From assembly GCF_024305035.1 (NCBI RefSeq), contig NZ_JAMWZB010000012.1, positions 62,001 through 126,000 on the forward strand: a DNA stretch of 64,000 bases, given 5' to 3'. The notes below the pieces were generated by a model. It saw only the letters and a list, made by a program, of their open reading frames with translations. It did not search any database and had not been told where the DNA came from. The position numbers were made by a program, and so were the translations under genes. Below are positions 35,116-43,200 of this stretch, piece by piece (position 1 is the first letter of the stretch; the number at the start of each line of letters is the position of its first letter). Source of the DNA: Algoriphagus sp. (GTDB lineage Bacteria > Bacteroidota > Bacteroidia > Cytophagales > Cyclobacteriaceae).

Positions 35116-36582
35116 CTATTCTGAAACAAACCCCATCATAATTTTTGCCGAAAGCAAGGAAAGCGGAATGCCTCCTCCCGGATGGACCGAACCTCCGCAG
35201 AAGTAGAGGTTTTTGATATCGGAGGAGTAGTTGGCGTGACGGAGAAAAGCCGCAAAGCGATTATTGGAGCTATTGCCATAAAGGGCACCATTTGAACTGG
35301 AAGTCTTGGATTCGATGGTCCGGGGTTCGAGAATTTCCTCTACCTCGATCAAAGGTTCCAGATCGGTTTTCAACACCCGATTGACCTTTTTGATGATATT
35401 TTTTCTTGCTTCTGCAATTAGCTGATCCCAATCTTGTCCCTGATTATTGGGCACATTGATCATCGTAAACCAATTCATACAGCCCTCAGGCGCATCATCG
35501 GGCTTTTGCGTAGAAGTAATGTTGATATAGACCGTAGGATCTTCGTAGATGCTCCCTTTCTTAAAAATATGCTCAAATTCTGTTTTGTAATCTTCAGAAA
35601 AGAGAATGTTATGAAGCCCTAGCTCCTTGAATTCCTTTTTTACTCCCCAATAGAAAATCAACGCCGAGCTGGATTTCGGTTGCTCCAGCAGCTTTTTAGG
35701 TTGCTTTTGCTTACGCAAAATCGTTTTGTAGGCATTGACCATGTCCATGTTATTCACCACTACGTCAGCGGGAAAAGTTTTTTCCTGGACTTTGATTCCG
35801 ATGGCTTTCCCTTTTTCCACCACGATTTCATCTACCTTAGCATTAAAGTGAAATTTGGCTCCAAGGTCCAAGCCAAGTTTGTATAAACTCTGGGTGATAT
35901 CGTGCATGCCTTTTTTGGGAAAATAGGCTCCGATATTAAATTCTAGGTGGGGAATGATATTGAGCGTGGCCGGAGTCTGATAGGGGTCAGAGCCATTGTA
36001 GGTGGCATATCGATTGAAAAGCTGCACAAGCTTTGGATTGGAAAAACGCTTCGCATTTGCCTCGTGCATAGTGGAGAAAATGCCCAATTTCCCCATTTTC
36101 AGGTAAGACTTCATCGCTTGGGTATTGGTCCAAGTGCTGACTTGATGGAGGGAGCGATGCATAAATAGCGGCGCTAGATGATCATAAATATATGCGGAGC
36201 TCTTCAAGGCTTCTCTGACATGTTGAGCAGGTTCGCCGAGTTTGGTTTCTACTTCTTCTGCAAATCGATTGATATCTGCCCAGGCTTTGATCTGCTTGCC
36301 ATCTTCCCAAAAATAATGACAGGCCACTTCCAGTTTTTCGTAATCAAAGTGCGCTTTCGGGTTTTTGCCTACTAGACGAAAAAGCTCTTCTACTTGCTCA
36401 GGTAGGGTAAAAAGAGAGGGCCCAGCATCGAATCGGTAGCCCTTAATTTCAATTTCGGAAAGCTTTCCGCCCGGGTAGGAATTGGCTTCGAAGACTTCCA
36501 CAGAAAACCCCGCATGGGCTAAGCGGATGGATGAAGCTATTCCTGCTATTCCTGATCCAATGACTAGTGCTTTTTTTGGCAT
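35116..36582 (-). CDS. crtD: Phytoene-desaturase-family carotenoid oxidoreductase, CrtD-like
   Basis: A 488-residue FAD-dependent carotenoid desaturase. The N-terminal dinucleotide motif VIGSGIAGIASS, then the EANSYPGGKLSEI and RFDAGPSLFTLPEQVEELF blocks, and the C-terminal YFCGGSVHPGGGIPLSLLSAKIM FAD-binding segment are family-defining. The GPSLFTLP variant resembles 1-hydroxycarotenoid 3,4-desaturases (CrtD) of Bacteroidota more than CrtI, which usually has GPSWYWMP; this subtype call is from memory of the families. No crtB, crtZ or other pigment gene is adjacent. The ATG is used in preference to a TTG two codons upstream. Confidence 0.82.
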   Translation of the reverse strand: MPKKALVIGSGIAGIASSIRLAHAGFSVEVFEANSYPGGKLSEIEIKGYRFDAGPSLFTLPEQVEELFRLVGKNPKAHFDYEKLEVACHYFWEDGKQIKAWADINRFAEEVETKLGEPAQHVREALKSSAYIYDHLAPLFMHRSLHQVSTWTNTQAMKSYLKMGKLGIFSTMHEANAKRFSNPKLVQLFNRYATYNGSDPYQTPATLNIIPHLEFNIGAYFPKKGMHDITQSLYKLGLDLGAKFHFNAKVDEIVVEKGKAIGIKVQEKTFPADVVVNNMDMVNAYKTILRKQKQPKKLLEQPKSSSALIFYWGVKKEFKELGLHNILFSEDYKTEFEHIFKKGSIYEDPTVYINITSTQKPDDAPEGCMNWFTMINVPNNQGQDWDQLIAEARKNIIKKVNRVLKTDLEPLIEVEEILEPRTIESKTSSSNGALYGNSSNNRFAAFLRHANYSSDIKNLYFCGGSVHPGGGIPLSLLSAKIMMGFVSE

Positions 36583-36713
36583 AGACAAAAATAACAGAAA
36601 TCCGCTTTCGAAGGTTTCGGATACTAGTTAAGTAATTTTATTCTAAAATTCCGTAAAATACATTTTTTAACACATAAAATACTTTTATATTTATGTAAAC
36701 CAAATCAAATAAC

Positions 36714-37832
36714 ATGAAAACTATTTTTACCCGAAGCTTTTTGGGATTAGTGATCTCAGGGCTTTTATTCAGCGCATGTAGCCAAATGGCTAGCTATGAA
36801 AATGAAGATTTGCAATTGGAACAAGCCAAAGTCGATAAAGATGGCGGGTTTGTATTGACGCCTTTGGGTGGTGGTAATGAGAATGCTAGTCTTTCAACTT
36901 GTGGAGAGTGCGTGGCAGAACCTGCAATTCAAGATTTTAAGACCACAATAAATAACAACGACAATTATGCTGATGTAGAAGTGTGGAATGATATGGAAAA
37001 TTGGTATATCAAGGTTACAGCAAATGAATCCAATACAATGGAGGAAATTCAATTATCTTATCCTTTTTCCTCGTCTTTGAATGGACCAAATCAAAATTGC
37101 AATTACGTGGTAGATTACAACATTTCCTTCGATAATAATGGCGTACCTTTTACAACTCATACTTTTGAATTTCCACTTGGTACATTCGAGGAAGATTGGA
37201 ATAAGTGTGATTTGGAATCTTTTGCGCTAAGAGTTGCAGGAATTTCCGGTCAACCAGTATTTCTCCAGGGTCCAGATGACACAGTTAACGGTACTTATCA
37301 GCAAGGACAGAATACCGAAACATTTTCTTGCGAAGAAGTCCCTACTCCTGTTAGTTACGCATTGCATGAAATTTGTTCTGAGTGTGACGAAGCTTTATTT
37401 AGTTACCAAACTGAGGATAATCAAAATATCACTTTCAGTTATAATCACGGAGAAGAGGTTGAAAGTCTAACTATAGCCTTTACATTCCCTCAAGTGTTGG
37501 ATTTGGAGCTTAATGAAAACGGTGAATACGTTGCCCCTGATGGCAAAGTGTACGGCGTAAATAACCCAACCAACCAGACTGTATTTACTTGGACAGGAGC
37601 TGTAAGCTGCAAAGCAACTGAGTCAGAAACTTTTGAATTCTCCATGATTGCTGATTGCAGTGCTCCGCAATCAAATGATGGCAAAGCAAATATTTGGACT
37701 GATGCCAAAATTATCGGAATTAATGGAGAGGCATTAGTAGATGATCCCGAAACCTTAGAAATTGATGAAAGTGAAATCGACCTAAAGGAGGACCTTTCCA
37801 ATATTGTTTTCGAAGGTTGTCCAGTTAACTGA
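36714..37832 (+). CDS. Hypothetical lipoprotein with two related Cys-containing domains
   Basis: A 372-residue lipoprotein (lipobox LLFSAC, Cys22). I do not recognise a family. The mature part seems duplicated: each half begins with a CxxC pair (TCGECV near residue 63; CSECDE near 224), continues with a beta-rich segment (VEVWNDMENWYIKVTANES; NITFSYNHGEEVESLTIAFTFP) and has further cysteines. An acidic linker follows and the protein ends GCPVN. It could be an adhesin-like surface protein. Flanked by its own leader and terminator, so it is probably monocistronic. Confidence 0.72.
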   Translation: MKTIFTRSFLGLVISGLLFSACSQMASYENEDLQLEQAKVDKDGGFVLTPLGGGNENASLSTCGECVAEPAIQDFKTTINNNDNYADVEVWNDMENWYIKVTANESNTMEEIQLSYPFSSSLNGPNQNCNYVVDYNISFDNNGVPFTTHTFEFPLGTFEEDWNKCDLESFALRVAGISGQPVFLQGPDDTVNGTYQQGQNTETFSCEEVPTPVSYALHEICSECDEALFSYQTEDNQNITFSYNHGEEVESLTIAFTFPQVLDLELNENGEYVAPDGKVYGVNNPTNQTVFTWTGAVSCKATESETFEFSMIADCSAPQSNDGKANIWTDAKIIGINGEALVDDPETLEIDESEIDLKEDLSNIVFEGCPVN

Positions 37833-37858
37833 ATAAGATCGGAATAATTCCAAAAAAC

Positions 37859-37889
37859 TCCCTCTTCCTCACCGAAGGGGGATTTTTTT
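37859..37889 (+). terminator. Intrinsic terminator after the Cys-domain lipoprotein gene
   Basis: TCCCTCTTC pairs with GAAGGGGGA (nine pairs, one G-T) around a 6-nt loop, followed by seven Ts. Confidence 0.85.
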
Positions 37890-38025
37890 GCTTAGGCTCC
37901 TTAGAATTTGCAACCCGAAAGAAAACTAAGGCTTTTGAAATTGAAGATTGATCAAATCCCGAACAGTACCGAATTCCTTTTCTTGATCCAATTCTATTAT
38001 TTTTAGGCATCCAACCTATTCTACT

Positions 38026-39045
38026 ATGAAATCAAGCCTGTTCTCCGTATTCATAATCTTCTCACTGGCCTGCTCCCCGAAAACGGAAATCCAGAATCCT
38101 CCTTCTCAACTCTCCGGAAACCCTATTTTCGAAGGCTGGTATGCTGATCCGGAGGGAGTGGTTTTTGGGGATGAATACTGGATTTACCCTACTTTTTCGG
38201 CCCGATATGAAGATCAGCTCCATTTTGATGCTTTTTCGTCTAAAGACCTCGTGACTTGGGAAAAACATGAACGGATTCTCGATACTGCAGCCATCAAATG
38301 GGCCCGACAAGCGATGTGGGCACCCGCGGCTATTGAAAAGGATGGAAAATACTTTCTCTTTTTCTCTGCCAATGATATTCAAACCCCCGAACGTCCTGGT
38401 TATGATCCCAATAATGACATCAATCACTTTGGAGGAATCGGAATTGCCGTTGCGGACAATCCTGGGGGGCCATTTCAAGATTACCTGGGCGAGCCACTGC
38501 TATCGGATTTTTACCATGGCGCACAGCCGATTGATCAGTTTGTATTCAAAGATGTGGACGGAACCCATTATTTCTTTTATGGAGGCTGGGGACATTGCAA
38601 TTTGGGAAAACTCAATGCGGATTTTACCGGGTTTGAGCCTTGGGAAGATGGTGAGCTTTTTCATGAAATTACCCCAGAAGGATATGTAGAAGGTCCTTTT
38701 ATGTTTTTAAGAAAAGGGATCTACTATTTGATGTGGTCCGAAGGCGGCTGGACCAATGAGAGCTACAAAGTGGCCTATGCAATGGCTGATAAACCGACTG
38801 GACCTTTTGAGCGGATCGGAACGATCTTGGAAAAGGACAGCATCGCAACTGGAGCCGGCCATAATTCCGCCATTCAGAAGCCCGATTCGGATGATTGGTA
38901 TATGATCTATCATCGCCGACCCATTCCCAATGAAGACCGGGATCATCGGGTGACGTGCATTGATGTGATGGAATTCAACCAAGATGGGACGATCAAGCCC
39001 ATCCAAATGACTTTTGAGGGTGTCGCTGCTAATCCGATCGACTGA
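38026..39045 (+). CDS. Glycoside hydrolase family 43 lipoprotein
   Basis: A 339-residue GH43 five-bladed propeller enzyme, lipid-anchored (lipobox FSLAC, Cys16). The three expected acids can be placed: the base Asp41 in YADPEGVV, the pKa-modulating Asp170 in GAQPIDQFVF, and the acid Glu222 in GYVEGPFM. GH43 members release arabinose, xylose or galactose residues from plant or algal glycans; the substrate is not clear here. It has no accessory carbohydrate-binding module. It stands alone, not in a SusCD locus. Confidence 0.9.
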   Translation: MKSSLFSVFIIFSLACSPKTEIQNPPSQLSGNPIFEGWYADPEGVVFGDEYWIYPTFSARYEDQLHFDAFSSKDLVTWEKHERILDTAAIKWARQAMWAPAAIEKDGKYFLFFSANDIQTPERPGYDPNNDINHFGGIGIAVADNPGGPFQDYLGEPLLSDFYHGAQPIDQFVFKDVDGTHYFFYGGWGHCNLGKLNADFTGFEPWEDGELFHEITPEGYVEGPFMFLRKGIYYLMWSEGGWTNESYKVAYAMADKPTGPFERIGTILEKDSIATGAGHNSAIQKPDSDDWYMIYHRRPIPNEDRDHRVTCIDVMEFNQDGTIKPIQMTFEGVAANPID

Positions 39046-39138
39046 AAATCTGAAGGCTAAAGTTTGGTTCTTCGGAATTTATAATTCTTAGGTTTTATCG
39101 TAGGATTTCCAATCTGAAAATACCTGAGCCATATCAAC

Positions 39139-39175
39139 AAAAAAGCCCTGAGAAATTAAATCTCAAGGCTTTTTT
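39139..39175. terminator. Bidirectional terminator between GH43 and glyS
   Basis: AAAAAGCC-CTGAGA pairs with TCTCA-AGGCTTTTT around an AATTAAA loop, with A run and T run on either side, between two convergent genes. Confidence 0.88.
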
Positions 39176-39195
39176 CATCGGTTATCAAATCCGCA

Positions 39196-40662
39196 TTATA
39201 TCTTCTCAAAAATTCGTCTAAAACTCGTTGCTTCCGCAATTCGGCCATGTAAATCGGCAATAGCCACACGCTCCTGCTCAGTGGTATCCCGATGACGAAT
39301 GGTGACGGTATTGTCTTCCAAAGTCTGATGATCCACCGCGATACAGAATGGCGTACCAATCAAATCTTGTCTGGCATAACGTTTTCCGATAGAGGCGGCA
39401 TCTTCATAGATAATGTTGAAATCGTACTTGAGCAGGTCCACGATTTCCTTGGCCTTTTCAGGTAGTCCGTCCTTTTTGGTCAAAGGCAAAATCGCAGCCT
39501 TTACCGGTGCAATGGCCGGGTGGAATTTCAAATACGTTCTGCTTTTCTCCTCTGCTTTTTCTTCCGTGTAGGCATTGCAAAGCGTCAACAAAAACAGGCG
39601 GTCTGCTCCGATCGAAGTTTCGATAACATAAGGAATGTAATTTTGATTGACCTCAGGATCGAAGTATTGCTGTTTCTTTTTAGAAAATTCCTGATGGGAT
39701 TTCAGATCAAAGTCTGTTCTAGAGTGAATTCCTTCGACTTCTTTGAAACCAAATGGGAATTCATATTCAATATCCATGGCCGCATTGGCATAGTGCGCCA
39801 ACTTTTCATGGTCATGTTTTCTTAGTTTTTCCGCTGGCGTACCCAAAGCCAAATGCCAGTTCATTCGGGTTTCTGACCACTGCTTATACCAATCGAGTTC
39901 GGTACCGGGACGCACGAAAAACTGCATCTCCATTTGCTCAAATTCCCGCATACGGAAGATAAACTGACGGGCTACGATTTCATTCCGAAAGGCTTTTCCG
40001 ATTTGGGCAATGCCAAAAGGAACCTTCATCCGGGCTGTCTTCTGCACATTCAGAAAATTCACAAAAATCCCCTGCGCAGTTTCTGGGCGCAGGTAAATGG
40101 TAGAGGCATCTTCGGCCACCGAACCTACTTGTGTAGAAAACATCAGGTTGAACTGACGCACATCGGTCCAGTTGGGGGTGCCGCTGATAGGACAGGTAAT
40201 CCCTGTATTGACAATCAAATCTCGAACTCCCGCCAAATCTTCAGCCTCTAGCAATCTCGCCAGAGCTGCAGTGAGTTGCTTGGCTTCTTCTGCTTTCCCC
40301 TCTTTTTCCAACTTGGCAGCATGTTCTTCAACCAGCACGTCGGCACGGTAACGCTTCTTGCTGTCCTTATTGTCGATCATAGGGTCATTGAAGGAATCCA
40401 CATGACCAGATGCCTTCCAGGTGGTCGGATGCATAAAAATAGCCGCATCAATTCCCACAATGTTTTCGTGAACGCGCGTCATGGTTTCCCACCACAGTCG
40501 CTTGAGGTTATTTTTCAGTTCGACCCCATAAGCTCCGTAGTCGTAAACTGCCTGCAGTCCGTCGTAGATTTCTGAACTGGGGTACACAAAGCCATACTCT
40601 TTGGCATGGGAAATAATATCTTTTAGTTGGGCGTTTTCCGCCGGTGTTGCTGTCTTTGCCAT
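39196..40662 (-). CDS. glyS: Glycine--tRNA ligase (one-chain, eukaryote/archaeal-like type)
   Basis: A 488-residue class II synthetase charging tRNA-Gly. Class II motifs: EIYDGLQAVYDYGAYGVELKNN near the N-terminus, LRPETAQGIFVNF and FRNEIVARQFIFRMREFEQMEMQFF (motif 2), and PYVIETSIGADRLFL (motif 3). The C-terminal anticodon-binding domain follows (APVKAAILPL ... IGTPFCIAVDHQTLEDNTVTIR). I use MAKTA as start; the in-frame extension upstream is not conserved-looking. Convergent with GH43. Confidence 0.96.
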   Translation of the reverse strand: MAKTATPAENAQLKDIISHAKEYGFVYPSSEIYDGLQAVYDYGAYGVELKNNLKRLWWETMTRVHENIVGIDAAIFMHPTTWKASGHVDSFNDPMIDNKDSKKRYRADVLVEEHAAKLEKEGKAEEAKQLTAALARLLEAEDLAGVRDLIVNTGITCPISGTPNWTDVRQFNLMFSTQVGSVAEDASTIYLRPETAQGIFVNFLNVQKTARMKVPFGIAQIGKAFRNEIVARQFIFRMREFEQMEMQFFVRPGTELDWYKQWSETRMNWHLALGTPAEKLRKHDHEKLAHYANAAMDIEYEFPFGFKEVEGIHSRTDFDLKSHQEFSKKKQQYFDPEVNQNYIPYVIETSIGADRLFLLTLCNAYTEEKAEEKSRTYLKFHPAIAPVKAAILPLTKKDGLPEKAKEIVDLLKYDFNIIYEDAASIGKRYARQDLIGTPFCIAVDHQTLEDNTVTIRHRDTTEQERVAIADLHGRIAEATSFRRIFEKI

Positions 40663-40745
40663 AGGATGCAAAATTAAGGAAACAAATTGATTTGGGGGAG
40701 GATGGGAGGGAAATTGATGGACCAAGTTTAAGGTGGGACAAAATG

Positions 40746-40778
40746 AAAAACCCAAATCTTTCGACTTGGGCTTTTTTC
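40746..40778 (-). terminator. Terminator of the fucosidase/GMC operon
   Basis: On the minus strand, CCCAAGTC pairs with GATTTGGG around a GAAA loop followed by five Ts; the plus-strand reading also has a T run. It lies 27 nt after the GMC oxidoreductase stop. Confidence 0.8.
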
Positions 40779-40804
40779 AAACTTTTGATAGTAGACTTCT
40801 TCCC

Positions 40805-42514
40805 TTATTTCTTACTCTCTGCCACTGCATGATGCGCTGCTCTTGCTGCAAAGGCCATATAGGTCAGTGAAGGGTTTTGAGTCGAAGTAGAAGTCATGGA
40901 TGCGCCGTCAGTCACATAGACATTAGGTACGGCATGCAATTGATGGTTGGCATTGAGCAGGGAAGTTTTGGGGTCCTTGCCCATTCGTACTCCGCCCATC
41001 TCATGAATATCCAAACCAGGAGCCTGCTTGCTGTCACTGGATCGGATATTGGTAAAGCCAGCCTTGGTAAACATCTCGGTCATCTGCTCGATGTAATCTT
41101 TGACCATTTTCTCATCATTGTCATCGTAATCCACAGATATTTTGAGCTGCGGCATTCCCCACTCATCTTTAAGATTGGGATCAAGGGCGACATAGTTGCT
41201 TTCTTTTGGAATCGTCTCTCCCATCATATGCGATCCCACATACCATGGGCCGTATTGGTCTGGGTTAAGCAAATTGTTTTTCAGTTCCAATCCGACGCCT
41301 TCTGTATTCGCTCGAGCACCTCTTCCTGCTGAAAAACCAGCAGCATAGCCTCGGAGGAAGTCCGTCTCTTGCTTGTACACGTTTCGGAATCTGGGGAAAT
41401 ACCCGCTGGTCGGACGCCCTCCGGCAGTAGTGTATTCATCAAAGCCCTCGTACTCTCCAGAAACACGTGCTCGGTAATTGTGAAAGGCCACATATTTTCC
41501 CAATAGGCCGTTGTCATTGCCAAGCCCATTGGGGAATCGGTTGGAGGTAGAGTTCAGTAAAATGGCATTGGTATTCAACGCTGCTGCGTTTACAAAGATC
41601 ACATCGGCAAAAAATTCCTCCATTTCTTTAGTCAAGCGGTCGATGATTCGTACGCCAGTAGCCTTTCCCTTTTCCTCATCATAGATGATGGAATGCACGA
41701 CCGCATCCGGTCTGAGTGTGAGATTTCCGGTCTTCAAAGCCCAAGGAATAGTCGATGAATTGGAAGAAAAATATCCTCCAAAAGGACAACCCCGCTGACA
41801 AAGGTTTCGATTTTGACATTGAGCCCGGCCTTGCTGCGCAAAAAAGTCCAAATTTCCGTTGATGTGAGCGCAACGGGCTGAAATCATGTGCCGCTCTCCA
41901 CCGTAATTCTTTTTCAGCTGTTCGGCAAAGTATTTTTCGACCACATTCAATTCATATCCGGGCAAAAATTCCCCATCAGGAAGTGTCGCCAAACCATCCC
42001 TATTTCCGGAAACTCCGGCAAATTTTTCTACATGGCTATACCATTTTTCCAGATCCTTGTAGCGAATCGGCCAATCCACTGCAAAGCCATCGCGAGCGGG
42101 CCCTTCAAAGTCAAAGTCGGACCAGCGCTGCACCTGTCTGGCCCAAAGTAGGGATTTTCCTCCCACTTGATAGCCTCGAATCCAATCAAATGGCTTTTCC
42201 TGCACATAAGGATGCTCTTTGTCTTTTACAAAAAAGTGCATGGCATCCTCTCGGAATGCATAGCACTTGCTTATGACCGGGTTTTCATTTTTGATATCCT
42301 CAGGAACTTGTCCTCGGTGCTCAAATTCGTAGGGAAGCTTATTGGTCGTCGGATAATCTTTGATATGCTCCACGTTTCGACCGCGCTCGAGCATCAGGGT
42401 TTTAACCCCAAGGTCGCAAAATTCCTTAGCGGCCCAAGCCCCACTGATACCTGAACCAATGACGATGGCTTGATAAGTTCGTTCTTTTTTGCTTCTGAGA
42501 TTCAGATTAGCCAT
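40805..42514 (-). CDS. GMC-family FAD-dependent oxidoreductase
   Basis: A 569-residue flavoprotein dehydrogenase. IVIGSGISGAWAAKEF (residues 18-33) binds FAD; GYQVGGKSLLWARQVQRWSDFD, FVNAAALNTNAILLNST and the C-terminal YVTDGASMTSTSTQNPSLTY with downstream HH are GMC_oxred blocks. CQNRNLCQRGCPFGGYF resembles the Cys cluster in gluconate/glucoside dehydrogenases. With the subunit-3 protein, whose stop overlaps this start by 8 nt, it should form a periplasm-facing sugar dehydrogenase (for example glucoside 3-dehydrogenase type). No cytochrome subunit is adjacent. No own Tat signal is seen, so export probably depends on subunit 3. Confidence 0.9.
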   Translation of the reverse strand: MANLNLRSKKERTYQAIVIGSGISGAWAAKEFCDLGVKTLMLERGRNVEHIKDYPTTNKLPYEFEHRGQVPEDIKNENPVISKCYAFREDAMHFFVKDKEHPYVQEKPFDWIRGYQVGGKSLLWARQVQRWSDFDFEGPARDGFAVDWPIRYKDLEKWYSHVEKFAGVSGNRDGLATLPDGEFLPGYELNVVEKYFAEQLKKNYGGERHMISARCAHINGNLDFFAQQGRAQCQNRNLCQRGCPFGGYFSSNSSTIPWALKTGNLTLRPDAVVHSIIYDEEKGKATGVRIIDRLTKEMEEFFADVIFVNAAALNTNAILLNSTSNRFPNGLGNDNGLLGKYVAFHNYRARVSGEYEGFDEYTTAGGRPTSGYFPRFRNVYKQETDFLRGYAAGFSAGRGARANTEGVGLELKNNLLNPDQYGPWYVGSHMMGETIPKESNYVALDPNLKDEWGMPQLKISVDYDDNDEKMVKDYIEQMTEMFTKAGFTNIRSSDSKQAPGLDIHEMGGVRMGKDPKTSLLNANHQLHAVPNVYVTDGASMTSTSTQNPSLTYMAFAARAAHHAVAESKK

Positions 42515-43067
42515 TGATTCGTGGTTTTTGGATGTCTGCAATTAATACTTTCCCTTGGTAAGCTCCGGGAATGAGTGAGTAGGGAATTACTTCAGTTTGG
42601 ATGTATTCGGAAGCCATATAGCCTTGAATGGTGAGTCGTTTGGTTGTGGAAAGGAAAAAATTTACATCGTTCAATTTTTGGTCTTCCGGAGCATTTTCAC
42701 CCTCCAGGTGTAGTCCTTCCAGGACTTTTTCTTCTCTTTCTTTGGTGGAAAGCTTTGAGAAATTCTTACCTGCAAAACTCGGAAATGCGCGTAATCCATT
42801 CATAAATCGAGCTTGAGTAGACTCCTCCATGCAGTCATTGACCATGACGAGAATAAAATCAGGAACAGCAATTTCTAAAGCGCCTCTGATTTCTCCAGAG
42901 GGAATGATGGTATCAGAGATGATGCCCAAGAGTTCCTTTTCAGAGGTGGTGACCTTTAATTTTTCGTAAGCGGTTAGGATATCATCCGAGCTGAAATCGC
43001 AAGAGGGAATCAGGGCGAGCCCACCCGATATCAGGGCGATATGCCGCAATGCGTGTCTTCTATTCAT
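42507..43067 (-). CDS. Gluconate 2-dehydrogenase subunit 3 family protein, Tat lipoprotein
   Basis: A 186-residue small subunit of a membrane-bound sugar dehydrogenase. MNRRHALRHIAL is a twin-arginine-like signal (Arg3-Arg4) that ends in a lipobox-like LIPSC (Cys23). The body carries the subunit-3 features LLGIISDTIIPSGEIRGALE and a C-terminal half with YMASEYIQTEV. In related complexes this subunit escorts the folded flavoprotein through Tat. Overlapping the GMC gene by 8 nt supports a stoichiometric complex. The GH29 fucosidase gene precedes it by 133 nt on the same strand. Confidence 0.87.
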   Translation of the reverse strand: MNRRHALRHIALISGGLALIPSCDFSSDDILTAYEKLKVTTSEKELLGIISDTIIPSGEIRGALEIAVPDFILVMVNDCMEESTQARFMNGLRAFPSFAGKNFSKLSTKEREEKVLEGLHLEGENAPEDQKLNDVNFFLSTTKRLTIQGYMASEYIQTEVIPYSLIPGAYQGKVLIADIQKPRING

Positions 43068-43200
43068 GGCTTATTGGGTTTTAAAGCAATTGACTCAAAA
43101 AGTAGGGATTTTTCAATCAAAATCCCAGCTCAACAAGCCAATCGGAAAGAATCCATTTTAATCGGTTTAGATCAATTTGATTTTGGCCAGCCCTTTTCAA

